33,788 nucleotides of DNA from an uncultured Lachnospiraceae bacterium (GCA_949076555.1 CARUOB010000030.1:1-33788); one strand, 5' to 3'; positions 7,195-15,573 are shown, numbered from the stretch's first letter. Notes: generated by a model from the sequence alone, not told the origin. Numbers and translations are program-made.

Positions 7195-8037
7195 TTATTT
7201 TACAGCCCCATTTACAACACCGTTCAATATCTGTTTCTGACAGATCAGATAGAAAACGAGTATCGGAATCAGCGACAGTAAGTATGACGCAAACGCCAAA
7301 TTATAGTTGGTTCCAAACTGTGACTGGAAATTCAACTGGGCAAGGGGAAGCGTGTTCTCGGAAGAACCCGCCATGATGATTAACGGCGTCATGACATCAT
7401 TCCATACTGCCAGCGCCGTGATAACTGCGACAGTCGCATGCATCGGTTTCATGATCGGAAAAATGATTTTCCAATAAGTCAGCCATGTGGATGCGCCGTC
7501 TACCCTCGCCGCCTCCTCCAGTGCCAACGGGATATTGGTCAGGTAACCCGAGTACAGCATAATGTTCATCGGCATGTAAAATACCACATACAGAAGAATC
7601 ACGCCGAACCAGTTTGCAAGGCCCATCTCCGCCGTCTGCTTGGCAAGCGGCATCATCAGAATCGCGAACGGTACGAACATACCGCTGACGATGAAGAGAT
7701 AGACAAAGTTATAAAACTTGCTTGACTTGTTCCGTCCAAGCGTATATCCCATCAGGGAATGAATCAGAATGGAAATTCCCACTGTCAGACCGGAAATCAC
7801 CAGACTGTTTTTCAAAGAGTTCCAGAAATCCGTTACCTCCATCGCCTCCCTGAAATTCTGCAGGCTCCACACCTTGGGAAGCGAAAGGATACCGCTTATG
7901 CTGTTAGTCATCTCAGAAGGCTGTTTGAACGCGATCACAACAGTCATGTAAAGAGGAAAGATAATCGTGGAAAGCCCGAGAATAAGCAGCACCAAAACGG
8001 TTTTGTTTGATTTTCCAACTGACGATGTATGCTTCAT
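7195..8037 (-). CDS. Sugar ABC transporter permease (MalG type)
   Basis: The 280-residue inner-membrane subunit has about six helices, starting with VLLILGLSTIIFPLYMTVVI. The cytoplasmic EAA loop is EEAARVDGASTWLTYWKIIF followed by P, which docks on the ATPase. Its start (ATG 8037) overlaps the end of the MalF-type partner by 4 bases, so the two are translationally coupled. With the partner it forms the channel for alpha-galactosides delivered by the lipoprotein encoded at 8926-10209. No ATPase gene is in the operon, so a shared MsmK-type ATPase elsewhere is expected. Confidence 0.95.
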   Translation of the reverse strand: MKHTSSVGKSNKTVLVLLILGLSTIIFPLYMTVVIAFKQPSEMTNSISGILSLPKVWSLQNFREAMEVTDFWNSLKNSLVISGLTVGISILIHSLMGYTLGRNKSSKFYNFVYLFIVSGMFVPFAILMMPLAKQTAEMGLANWFGVILLYVVFYMPMNIMLYSGYLTNIPLALEEAARVDGASTWLTYWKIIFPIMKPMHATVAVITALAVWNDVMTPLIIMAGSSENTLPLAQLNFQSQFGTNYNLAFASYLLSLIPILVFYLICQKQILNGVVNGAVK

Positions 8038-8909
8038 AACTGCTCCTCCTTTGAACTGGAAAATTTCATCTGCGCAACAGAGATCACTACAATCACAATA
8101 AAGAATACAACCGCGTTCGCGCTCTGGAAGCCAAACTGTCCGCCCGACATACCGTTATTGTAGATCAGGTAGGAAATGGACTCCGTGCTCTGCGCCGGGC
8201 CGCCCTTTGTCAAGGCGATGATCTGGTCAAACACCATCAGGAAGTTTTTCACACACAACACCATGTTGATGGAGAAAAACGGAATGATAAGCGGAAACGT
8301 CAGATGCTTAAACTGCTTCCAGCCGGTCGCGCCGTCCAGACCGCCCGCCTCGTAGACGTCTTCCGGCACCGTCTGCAATCCCGATATATAGATGATCGTG
8401 TTCATCGCGATGGCCTGCCATGCGCAGACGATCATCACGCCGATCCACGCTTTGTTCGGGCTTGACAAAATACTGGAGCTTAAACCCTGTAAACCTGTCA
8501 TATCCGCCAGAGCCGGAACGATGTAAGTAAAGAAGTAGTTGAAAATGTAACCTACTACGAGAGCACCCAATATGTTCGGAAGGAAATACGCGCCGCGGAA
8601 AAATCCCTTTGCCTTGATCTTGCTGTTGAGTCCCAAAGCCAGAATCAGGCTGATCACATTTACCACGACCGTTGTCACAATCGCCAGTTTGATCGTGAAC
8701 AGATAAGATTTCCCTACGCGTGCATCCGAAAACAGGTCGATATAGTTGCGAAGCCCCACCCAGTCATGGCTTCCGAACCCTCTGGAGTTGGTGAAGCTAT
8801 ACATGGCGCCGCGAATCAACGGTATCGTGTTAAAGCAGATAAACAGCGCCAGAATCGGTATTGTAATCAGTAAAAACGTTCTTTTTCTCTCATTTTCATG
8901 TTTCGACAT
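8034..8909 (-). CDS. Sugar ABC transporter permease (MalF type)
   Basis: The 291-residue permease has six predicted helices (first one FLLITIPILALFICFNTIPL) and the EAA loop EAGGLDGATGWKQFKHLTFP. The start was set at ATG 8909 because GGAAGGGGG stands 7 bases upstream; the longer frame to 8954 would overlap the binding-protein gene and has no ribosome site. The gap to the binding-protein gene is 16 bases. It is the first permease of the alpha-galactoside importer, similar in arrangement to RafF or MsmF. Confidence 0.95.
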   Translation of the reverse strand: MSKHENERKRTFLLITIPILALFICFNTIPLIRGAMYSFTNSRGFGSHDWVGLRNYIDLFSDARVGKSYLFTIKLAIVTTVVVNVISLILALGLNSKIKAKGFFRGAYFLPNILGALVVGYIFNYFFTYIVPALADMTGLQGLSSSILSSPNKAWIGVMIVCAWQAIAMNTIIYISGLQTVPEDVYEAGGLDGATGWKQFKHLTFPLIIPFFSINMVLCVKNFLMVFDQIIALTKGGPAQSTESISYLIYNNGMSGGQFGFQSANAVVFFIVIVVISVAQMKFSSSKEEQL

Positions 8910-8925
8910 CACATTTACCCCCTTC

Positions 8926-10209
8926 CTACTGTGCACTTCCGTGCGCGGCTTCATATTCCTGTACCATGCGGATAATGTCTCTGTTATATCTCTGCCAGCT
9001 TGTGTCGAAGTTCTTCAGGAATGCATCCTTGTTCTTCTCGATCAGGAATGTCTGCAAAAGCGCATCCACCGACATCTCCGACGGATAATAGTGATCCTGA
9101 TAGTCCGTCATGTTGCCGCTTGCGATAAACTCTGTCATACCGTCCAATATGACGGGTAAGGTAAAGTTTCCTTTTTTACAAGGAACAGACGTCTGCGCGT
9201 CAATGTATTTCTGCAGGGTGTCATCCGCATACAGGAAGTTTAACACCTCGTAGGCGGCCTCCTTGTTCTTGCAGTCCGCTGTCACACAGAATCCAAGGTC
9301 GATACCCGAGTTTAATGTCCTGCCCTCTTTTTCGTCGCTTGCCGGCATGACGAAGGAATCCATCTTCAAGTCCGGATTCACCGACAAAATCTGGGGCGCC
9401 GCATAGCTGCCGATGGGGTACATGGCGGATTCCCCTCTGGCAAAAGCCGTACAGGCGTCATTGTAGTTGTAGGCAAACGGATCGTCCGGCCCGTAAGGCA
9501 GAAGCGCCATATACTTTTCTGCAAGCTCACCGTACTCTTTCGTAAAAGTTGTCTGTCCCTTGTTCACCTGCTTGGTCGTGTCCGCCGGAGCAAGCTCCAC
9601 CGCCATCGCATTCCAGGGCGCCAGACAGGTCCACGTGTCCTTGAATCCGAAATAGAAAGGCAGGATACCTTCCGCCGAAATCTGATCGCACAGGGCAAGC
9701 ATCTCGTCCCACGTTTCCGGAATCTGCCAGCCGTGCTCCTCAAACATCTGCCTGTTGTAGAGGATGCCCGCCGCATTGGCCGCATAAGGCAGAATGTACG
9801 TGCCGTCTGTGGGAACAAGCTCCAGCGCCTCGGCGATTTCCAGATATCCTTCGTTGACGTTCTGCATTCCCTCATAACCGGAAATGTCCGCCAGTATACC
9901 GGCGTCCACGAAGTAGGAATAGTTGATGTCTCCGCCGATTCCTATAATGTCCGGATAGTCCTCCCTGATAAACCTTGTTTTCAGAATCGCCATCGCATCG
10001 TTAGGCGAGCTGATGGTCAGGTGGATGTCGTCATGGGAGGCGTTGAACGCATCCTCCACCGTCTTGAAATAGTTTGCCGCTTCCGGCTTATACTGCACAA
10101 TCTCAACTTCAATCTTTCCGTCTGAGGAACTTCCGCATCCCCAGGCGAACGGCGCTATCGCGGTAATACATGCTGTCAGCGCCAGACTCCTAAATCCCTT
10201 TCTCTTCAT
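8926..10209 (-). CDS. Extracellular sugar-binding lipoprotein
   Basis: The 427-residue protein is the solute-binding part of the ABC importer. A signal peptide ends in FAWGC (lipidated Cys 25), followed by GSSSDGK and the family 1 binding-protein fold (IEVEIVQYKPEAANYF..., ending near WQRYNRDIIRMVQEYE). Mature proteins of this class hang from the membrane and hand oligosaccharides to the permeases. AAGGAGAAGG precedes ATG 10209. It is the first gene of the operon; co-localised GH36 and GH13 enzymes point to raffinose-family sugars, but the ligand is inferred. Confidence 0.93.
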   Translation of the reverse strand: MKRKGFRSLALTACITAIAPFAWGCGSSSDGKIEVEIVQYKPEAANYFKTVEDAFNASHDDIHLTISSPNDAMAILKTRFIREDYPDIIGIGGDINYSYFVDAGILADISGYEGMQNVNEGYLEIAEALELVPTDGTYILPYAANAAGILYNRQMFEEHGWQIPETWDEMLALCDQISAEGILPFYFGFKDTWTCLAPWNAMAVELAPADTTKQVNKGQTTFTKEYGELAEKYMALLPYGPDDPFAYNYNDACTAFARGESAMYPIGSYAAPQILSVNPDLKMDSFVMPASDEKEGRTLNSGIDLGFCVTADCKNKEAAYEVLNFLYADDTLQKYIDAQTSVPCKKGNFTLPVILDGMTEFIASGNMTDYQDHYYPSEMSVDALLQTFLIEKNKDAFLKNFDTSWQRYNRDIIRMVQEYEAAHGSAQ

Positions 10210-10275
10210 TGCCCTTCTCCTTCCTTTTTGGAATATAACGTGTCAAAAGCAGATCTAAGTTGATTCGTTTTAAAC

Positions 10276-10304
10276 ATTGTAACATGCCATAATGCTAGCA
10301 AAAA
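10276..10304 (-). promoter_or_regulatory. Promoter of the alpha-galactoside operon
   Basis: On the minus strand TTTTTG (299-304 past 10000) and TACAAT (10276-10281) are 17 bases apart. The -35 is poor and the -10 good, as expected for a promoter needing an AraC-type activator. A GCTA/TAGC dyad (10294-10308 area) overlaps the -35 and could be part of the activator site. Confidence 0.45.
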
Positions 10305-10355
10305 TAGCTCTATATTGTACATTTTATGCCTTTATGCACGTTTTTCGCGCATGTA

Positions 10356-10385
10356 TTGAAGTGACCACGCATTTTGGTATATACT
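10356..10385 (+). promoter_or_regulatory. Possible promoter of the AraC-type regulator
   Basis: TTGAAG (10356-10361) and TATACT (10380-10385) are 18 bases apart. The predicted start near 10392 falls inside the left arm of the dyad at 10387-10394, so the dyad may act on DNA as an operator rather than, or as well as, in the RNA. Confidence 0.45.
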
Positions 10386-10386
10386 A

Positions 10387-10477
10387 GTGTGAGAAGAGTT
10401 TCTAATGACGTCCCGCCATAAGACGGGACGCCAAGAAGCGTCTCACACGGGAGAATGCCTGAAAAGCGGAATTCTCC
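10387..10477 (+). other. Structured leader with three nested or adjacent dyads
   Basis: Three perfect inverted repeats stand before the regulator gene: GTGTGAGA (10387-10394) with TCTCACAC (10441-10448); inside it CGTCCCG (10409-10415) with CGGGACG (10424-10430); and after it GGAGAAT (10450-10456) with ATTCTCC (10471-10477). They could fold as a helix enclosing a hairpin plus a second hairpin, or serve as binding sites. I do not recognise a known riboswitch. Together with the two promoters this accounts for the 315-base gene-free stretch 10210-10525. Confidence 0.5.
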
Positions 10478-10525
10478 GCAAATTTTGAGATTCCGCAAAC
10501 CTGAATCATGACACGGAGGTTCTTT

Positions 10526-11377
10526 ATGAGCGAAGTCATCTTCTCGGTTTTTCCGAGTGAAAATTTTGTGGATCTGGGGCTGTATCAGTTTGGGTGGGAG
10601 CAGTGCGCGCCCTCCCACTCGTTCGGTCCGGCGGCCAGAAACCACTATCTGTTCCACTATTGTCTCTCCGGCACCGGGACACTGTTCGCCGATAATGCCC
10701 ACGGCGAAACCGTACGTTACCAGATAAAAAGCGGGCAGGGCTTTATGATCTTCCCTAATCAGGTATGCATGTACATCGCGGATTATGACATCCCATGGGA
10801 ATATACGTGGATTGAATTTGACGGTCTGCGCGCCAGAGAGACGGTAAGCGTGGCGGGCCTGGCTCCCGACCAGCCCGTCTACAAAGCGCGCTACAAGGAC
10901 ATTGCCGAGACGATGAAAAACGAAATGCTCTATATCGTAAACCACAAGGATGCATCTCCGTTTCACCTGATCGGCCATCTGTACCTGTTCATCGACAGTT
11001 TTGTCCGCGCCTCCACCTCCACACAGGTCGGCAAGGGAAACAGCCTCCGCGACTTCTATATTAAGGAAGCCTTCGCCTATATCGAGCAGAATTTCCAAAA
11101 TGACATTACCGTGGAAGATATCGCCGCTTCCTGCGGACTCAACCGGAGCTATTTTGGAAAAATTTTTCACGAAAATACAGGCAAATCGCCTCAGACGTTT
11201 CTGATCTCCTACCGCATGACCAAAGCCGCGGAATTGTTGAAGCTGACGGACCTGTCGGTGGCCGATATCGGAAATGCGGTGGGGTACCCGAACCAGCTTC
11301 ATTTCTCGAGAGCGTTCAAAAATGTGTACGGAATCCCGCCAAGACAATGGCGCAATGAAAACAGGCCGATGATTTAG
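10526..11377 (+). CDS. AraC-family regulator of the alpha-galactoside operon
   Basis: The 283-residue protein has an N-terminal cupin-like sugar-sensing domain (about 10-160) and a C-terminal pair of helix-turn-helix motifs (about 190-275): DITVEDIAASCGLNRSYFGK and DIGNAVGYPNQLHFSRAFK, ending in the usual GIPPRQWR. GGAGGT at 10515-10520 places the start at ATG 10526, not at the earlier in-frame ATG 10508, which would sit before the ribosome site. It is divergent from the importer operon, the usual place for MsmR/RafR-type activators that respond to raffinose or melibiose. Role as local activator is inferred from position. Confidence 0.9.
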   Translation: MSEVIFSVFPSENFVDLGLYQFGWEQCAPSHSFGPAARNHYLFHYCLSGTGTLFADNAHGETVRYQIKSGQGFMIFPNQVCMYIADYDIPWEYTWIEFDGLRARETVSVAGLAPDQPVYKARYKDIAETMKNEMLYIVNHKDASPFHLIGHLYLFIDSFVRASTSTQVGKGNSLRDFYIKEAFAYIEQNFQNDITVEDIAASCGLNRSYFGKIFHENTGKSPQTFLISYRMTKAAELLKLTDLSVADIGNAVGYPNQLHFSRAFKNVYGIPPRQWRNENRPMI

Positions 11378-11387
11378 CGAAAAAACG

Positions 11388-11417
11388 TTGACGTACTGTC
11401 TTGACATCAAGTATAAT
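11388..11417 (+). promoter_or_regulatory. Promoter of the FIST/receptor pair
   Basis: TTGACG (11388-11393) and TATAAT (11412-11417) are 18 bases apart, the strongest promoter-like match in the window. It starts 11 bases after the regulator stop codon, so the FIST gene need not depend on read-through. A second TTGACA at 11401-11406 is too close to the -10 to be its -35. Confidence 0.65.
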
Positions 11418-11468
11418 TTTACCAGTACGGCATAAAGAAAAAATTCATCAGGAAGTGAGGTCAACATT

Positions 11469-12524
11469 TTGAGACAGTTTTTTGGTATGAGCCAAAGTGG
11501 TAATCTGGAAGAAGCAGTCCGCGGTCTGAAAGACCCGCAGCTGATTATGCTTTTATCCAACAATGAACAGTTTGAAGACCATGTTAAAAAATTAGAATCC
11601 CTTTTCCCGGGTGTTCCCAGCATCGGCTGTATCGGCATGAGTTACGATGTCCGGGTTGTCGAAAAGGGCGTGGGAGTCATTGCATATTATGACGGCGTCA
11701 CCGCCGTGACAAACGTGTTAGAACATGTATCTGTTATGCCTGTGAAATACATAGGACGGCTGCAGAAGGACATACGTGCAATCAAAAGCTCCGGCCGGGA
11801 TACGGTATGCATCGATTTCTGTTCCGGAAACGACGCCTGCGTACTGACCACTATTTACAGCGCCTTACAGCGCAGCAACATCTCTCTTGTCGGCGGAACG
11901 GGCGACGGCGGAAAGATTTCCGCAAACGGAAAGGTTTATGAGGATGCGGTAGCCTATGCGCTGATTAAAAACCTGAACGGAAAAGTAAAGGCCTACAAGG
12001 AAAATATTTACCACCAGCTCGGAAACTACCGCTTTGTCGCATCCGGGACGGACAAGGCTAACTATCGGCTCGGGCAGTTGAACGGAAAGCCCGCCAAACA
12101 AGTATACCAGAACATCCTCCATGTGACGGAGGAACAGATTTCCACCCAGACTTTCAAGAATCCTTTTGGAAAAATCAACGGGAACGACACATGCATTATC
12201 TCCATCAAGGAAGTCAGCGGCAACTCCCTGACCTGCTTTAGACAGGTCAACGACTCCGATGTGCTGATCCTTTTAGATCTTGGCGACTACAGACAGATTG
12301 TAAGGGACACGATCCAGACGATCAAAAATGATTTCCAACGGATTTCGGCGGTATTTTCCGTGAACTGCCTGTTCCGGTATCTGCTCTTTACCGACAATCA
12401 TTACATGAAGGAATATCTGATGGACATGAGCACACTTGGGCAGCATGCCGGTCTGGTCGGATATGGAGAACATTACAACAACCGCTTTGTCAACCAGTCC
12501 ATGACCTGTGTTGTATTTGAGTAA
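11469..12524 (+). CDS. FIST-domain sensor protein
   Basis: The 351-residue soluble protein shows an N-terminal FIST half (FPGVPSIGCIGMSYDVRVVEKGVGVIAYYD, then LVGGTGDGGKISANGKVYED) and a C-terminal FIST_C half ending GLVGYGEHYNNRFVNQSMTCVVFE. FIST proteins bind small ligands (amino acids are proposed; NosP relatives bind haem) and pass the signal to kinases, cyclases or chemotaxis receptors. The start is TTG 11469, backed by GTGAGG 8-9 bases upstream; the next ATG (11487) has no ribosome site. The receptor-like gene follows after 11 bases, so the pair probably works as sensor and output. The ligand is unknown. Confidence 0.85.
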   Translation: MRQFFGMSQSGNLEEAVRGLKDPQLIMLLSNNEQFEDHVKKLESLFPGVPSIGCIGMSYDVRVVEKGVGVIAYYDGVTAVTNVLEHVSVMPVKYIGRLQKDIRAIKSSGRDTVCIDFCSGNDACVLTTIYSALQRSNISLVGGTGDGGKISANGKVYEDAVAYALIKNLNGKVKAYKENIYHQLGNYRFVASGTDKANYRLGQLNGKPAKQVYQNILHVTEEQISTQTFKNPFGKINGNDTCIISIKEVSGNSLTCFRQVNDSDVLILLDLGDYRQIVRDTIQTIKNDFQRISAVFSVNCLFRYLLFTDNHYMKEYLMDMSTLGQHAGLVGYGEHYNNRFVNQSMTCVVFE

Positions 12525-12535
12525 GGGGGAGAACG

Positions 12536-13462
12536 ATGATGAAATTTCGAAAAAATTCCCAGCGGGAAGAAAAAACTCTGGACCCGATCTTATATGTAGT
12601 GGAAAGCCTTCAGGACTACCGCAGCGCCCTGATTCAGAGCGAGGTGGACTCCCTGCATGAGCTGAGCATGGTGCGCCGTTCCTTCGGCACTGTGCTGCAG
12701 GACTCGGAGGATCTGAAAGGCTCCCTGTTGGACTTTGAACAGACTTTTTCCAGCATCAATACCGTATCCGGCCAGTTTGCGTCGGTGAAAGACAATATTT
12801 TCGAATCCGTAAATCAGGTACAGGGTGAGGTAGAAACGCTGAAAAACAGTTCTCTGCAGGTAGCCAGCTATTTCGACGAAATGCAGAGCACCTTCGACAC
12901 CTTCCAGCTCTCCTTAAATGAGATCCGGAAATGTATGGGCCGGATAGTATCCATCGCTGACCAGACAAACATTCTCTCTCTCAACGCTTCCATCGAGGCT
13001 GCCAGAGCCGGAGAACAGGGTAAAGGCTTTGCCACCGTAGCCGGTGAGATCAAAAGCCTGTCCGAGGAGATCAAAAATCTCGTGGCAATGGTGGATTCCA
13101 GCGTCGGCGATGTGGAAACCGGCACCGAGAAGCTCAACACAAGCATTCAGACCTCACACCGCGCATTGGAAGAAAGTCTCACGAAAGTGGATGAAACCTA
13201 CGCCATGTTTGACAAGATCACACAGGCGGCGGGCGGCGCGGAATCCGTGCAGACGGAAATCTCTCAGGTCATCGACGATTCCAAAAACAAGCTCATGACA
13301 CTGAGCACCTTCTTCGATAAAATGAAAAAGCAGTATGAGACGGTCATGCGGCACATCAACCGCGTCAGCGGCATGGGTACGACGAAAAGCGCCATGTATG
13401 AGGATATCGACAATATGATGGCGCAGATTCCGCCCATCATCGAAGACTACAATGCCGGATAA
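12536..13462 (+). CDS. Soluble methyl-accepting chemotaxis-type protein
   Basis: The 308-residue protein is a long coiled coil with the conserved receptor hairpin tip, ADQTNILSLNASIEAARAGE followed by QGKGFATVAGEI (about 141-172), which binds CheA/CheW. No membrane segment or periplasmic domain is present, and no PAS or other sensor domain is seen in the N-terminal 120 residues, which look helical. Input therefore probably comes from the FIST protein encoded just upstream (11-base gap). AAGGGGGAG stands 6-9 bases before tandem ATGs at 12536 and 12539. No other chemotaxis gene lies in the window. Confidence 0.92.
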   Translation: MMKFRKNSQREEKTLDPILYVVESLQDYRSALIQSEVDSLHELSMVRRSFGTVLQDSEDLKGSLLDFEQTFSSINTVSGQFASVKDNIFESVNQVQGEVETLKNSSLQVASYFDEMQSTFDTFQLSLNEIRKCMGRIVSIADQTNILSLNASIEAARAGEQGKGFATVAGEIKSLSEEIKNLVAMVDSSVGDVETGTEKLNTSIQTSHRALEESLTKVDETYAMFDKITQAAGGAESVQTEISQVIDDSKNKLMTLSTFFDKMKKQYETVMRHINRVSGMGTTKSAMYEDIDNMMAQIPPIIEDYNAG

Positions 13463-13464
13463 AA

Positions 13465-13509
13465 AATCGAGCGTCGGCACGCTCGATTCAGAGAATGCTT
13501 CGCATTCTC
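13465..13509 (+). terminator. Tandem hairpins after the receptor gene
   Basis: The first hairpin pairs AATCGAGCGT (13465-13474) with ACGCTCGATT (13479-13488), 10 bp over a 4-base loop. The second pairs GAGAATGC (13491-13498) with GCATTCTC (13502-13509). A short T-rich stretch (TTGAATGTTTT) follows. The position, 3 bases after the stop codon, suggests a terminator or 3' stabiliser; the T-run is weak. Confidence 0.6.
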
Positions 13510-13569
13510 CTTGAATGTTTTACACTATCGCAATTTCATAAGAAATAAAAATCGGTCACAAACCGCACA

Positions 13570-13598
13570 AAACTCTCCCGCTTTGGGAGAGTTTTTCA
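13570..13598. terminator. Bidirectional terminator
   Basis: AAACTCTCCC (13570-13579) and GGGAGAGTTT (13585-13594) form a perfect 10-bp stem with a 5-base loop. T-runs follow on both strands. It ends the minus-strand DUF6171 gene (stop at 13601) and backs up the hairpins ending the receptor gene. Confidence 0.8.
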
Positions 13599-13600
13599 TT

Positions 13601-13885
13601 TCATTCTACTTTGCCGTCTTTCCAAACACCCCATTTATCGTAGGGACAGCGGTTCTTCTTCATCGCCGCCCGCAGCTCCACAAAGCATCCGCACGCCCTG
13701 CACATGCCGTCCAGAAGCAGATCGCACTCTTTACAAAAGGCAAGCCGTTTCTCGTAAAGCGGCTCCTCAACCTTTAACGTTTCATCCAGCCCGGCTATAT
13801 AGTCATGCAGATTTTGAAAATACGCCGCCTGATCCATGTCCCTTGTGAGACATTTGCGGCAGATTCGTCTGTTTTCGGTCTCCAT
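13601..13885 (-). CDS. DUF6171-like cysteine-rich protein
   Basis: The 94-residue protein has two zinc-ribbon-like cysteine groups: CRKC near the start, then CKEC followed by GMCRACGCFVELRAAMKKNRCP. It starts METENRRICRKCLTRDM and ends in a Trp/Lys/Asp-rich tail. I recognise it as the DUF6171 type found widely in Lachnospiraceae; no function is known. GGGGGAGG lies 6 bases before ATG 13885, which is preferred over an upstream in-frame ATG at 13909. Zinc or iron-sulfur binding is a reasonable guess from the cysteine spacing only. Confidence 0.75.
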   Translation of the reverse strand: METENRRICRKCLTRDMDQAAYFQNLHDYIAGLDETLKVEEPLYEKRLAFCKECDLLLDGMCRACGCFVELRAAMKKNRCPYDKWGVWKDGKVE

Positions 13886-13921
13886 ATCCGTCCTCCCCCA
13901 TCCTGCCATTCCGGAAAGAAA

Positions 13922-13949
13922 AGAGGGCGCAGCCGCAACTACACCCTCT
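13922..13949 (-). terminator. Terminator of the arabinoside operon
   Basis: On the minus strand AGAGGGTG and CGCCCTCT (arms at 13942-13949 and 13922-13929) pair over a 12-base loop with one G-U, followed by TTTTCTTTC. It lies 24 bases after the stop of the arabinofuranosidase gene. Confidence 0.65.
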
Positions 13950-13972
13950 CTTCCGTTCTTCTTCCACTTAGG

Positions 13973-15484
13973 TCAGCGGACGCGGAAACTGATTACACTG
14001 CCCGCAGGCGCGCTAAAGCATACCTTCCCGTCTTTCACCTCGTAGGCGTCGAACATTTCCTCCTTCACCTTTTCCGGATCGTCAAAAGTGTTGTGGGCGT
14101 GTATCTCGCCCTTTAGAACCGCCGCCGTAATCTCCTTTGGCACAAGCTCCATAAAGGACATTTCCACAGGCGCGTCCTCATCCACGGAGAGGTTTGCCAG
14201 CGTCACATTCACGCAGCCGTCCTTGTCCACAGAGACGGACTCATCGAGAAGCGGCACCTGACACGCCTCGTTCACACCCACCGTCTTATTTCCTTCGATG
14301 CAGCTCTCCACAAGCGAAGCGTCCTGATGATGCTTATACATATGGAAAATGTGGTAGGTGGGCGTGAGAATCATCTTCGGCCCCTCCGTCAGTATCACGG
14401 ACTGCAATACATTGACCATCTGCGCGATACACGCCATTTTCACCCTGTCACAGTGCTTGTTGAAAATGTTCATGGTTACGGCCGCCACCAGCGCATCGCG
14501 CATGGTGTTCTGCTGATAGAGGAATCCCGGGTTCGTGCCCTGCTCCACGTCGAACCAGCATCCCCACTCGTCCACAACCATGCCAATTTTCTTCTCCGGG
14601 TCATACTGATCCATGATCGCTCCGTGACGCTCCACCAATTCCTGCATGTAAAGGGCCTTTTCCATCGTCTGATACCAGACTGCCTCGTCAAACTCCGTGG
14701 CGCTGCCCTTGTTATCCCATCCGCCCGGATGCACATAGTAATGCAGCGACAGACCGTCCATATAACCATTGGGAATGTTGTTTGGCTGGGGAGGCGCGAA
14801 GCAGGTCTTTAACACCCCCTCCGTCCAGAAATAGTCCGCCACATTGGGACCGCCGCAAATCTTCCTGATAGGCGCCGCATTGTCATAGTGGCGCACGTAA
14901 GTCTGGTACCTTCTGTACAGGTTTGCATAGTACTCCGGAGTCATGTTGCCTCCACAGCCCCAGTTCTCATTGCCCACGCCGAAATAGTCGATCTTCCAGG
15001 GCTTCTCCTGCCCGTTTTTCTTGCGCAGATCCGCCATCGGGGAAACGCCGTCGAAGGTGATGTACTCCACCCACTCGCTCATCTCCTGCACTGTGCCGCT
15101 GCCCACATTGCCGTTCACATAAGTCTTGCAGCCAAGCTGGTCGCACAGCTCGAAAAACTCGTGTGTGCCGAAGCTGTTGTCCTCCACCACGCCGCCCCAG
15201 TGGGTGTTGATCATCTTCTTGCGGTTCTCCTTCGGTCCGATCCCGTCCTTCCAATGGTACTCGTCCGCAAAGCAGCCGCCCGGCCAGCGCAGCACCGGAA
15301 TCCGCATCTCTTTCAGGGCGTCCACCACATCCTTGCGCATACCGTTCACGTTCGGGATGTCTGAATCCTCGCCCACATATAACCCCTCATAGATACATCT
15401 GCCCAGATGTTCCGAAAAATGACCGTAAATCTCCGGATTGATGTGTCCCTTTTTGTTCTTCTCATTGATGAGCAATTTTGCCAT
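13973..15484 (-). CDS. GH51 alpha-L-arabinofuranosidase
   Basis: The 503-residue length matches intracellular GH51 enzymes. The barrel (about 1-380) carries PGGCFADEYHWKDGIGP (68-84), acid/base Glu173 in FGVGNENWG and nucleophile Glu306 in VVDEWG; a C-terminal beta domain follows. It cleaves terminal alpha-L-arabinofuranosyl groups from arabinan or arabinoxylan fragments. No signal peptide. AGGAGGG lies about 10 bases before ATG 15484. It is 89 bases downstream of the GH43 gene and probably shares its palindrome-controlled promoter. Symbols abfA or arfA are used for relatives, but orthology was not tested. Confidence 0.95.
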   Translation of the reverse strand: MAKLLINEKNKKGHINPEIYGHFSEHLGRCIYEGLYVGEDSDIPNVNGMRKDVVDALKEMRIPVLRWPGGCFADEYHWKDGIGPKENRKKMINTHWGGVVEDNSFGTHEFFELCDQLGCKTYVNGNVGSGTVQEMSEWVEYITFDGVSPMADLRKKNGQEKPWKIDYFGVGNENWGCGGNMTPEYYANLYRRYQTYVRHYDNAAPIRKICGGPNVADYFWTEGVLKTCFAPPQPNNIPNGYMDGLSLHYYVHPGGWDNKGSATEFDEAVWYQTMEKALYMQELVERHGAIMDQYDPEKKIGMVVDEWGCWFDVEQGTNPGFLYQQNTMRDALVAAVTMNIFNKHCDRVKMACIAQMVNVLQSVILTEGPKMILTPTYHIFHMYKHHQDASLVESCIEGNKTVGVNEACQVPLLDESVSVDKDGCVNVTLANLSVDEDAPVEMSFMELVPKEITAAVLKGEIHAHNTFDDPEKVKEEMFDAYEVKDGKVCFSAPAGSVISFRVR

Positions 15485-15573
15485 ACCCTGTTTTCCCTCC
15501 TAAATTCGTATGATTTTTCAGTCATCCCGTCCTATGGATAACCGTTTGCATCATTCACTCTTTTTTTAATTAT

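Noticed and set aside
10310..11638. 442-codon minus-strand frame over the regulator and FIST genes
   Set aside because: It covers two well-supported plus-strand genes and a promoter region, and its translation resembles no family I know.
15485..15573. Possible catabolite-response (cre) site between the GH43 and GH51 genes
   Set aside because: The best match, around TGCAAACGGTTATC, misses at least three conserved positions of the consensus.
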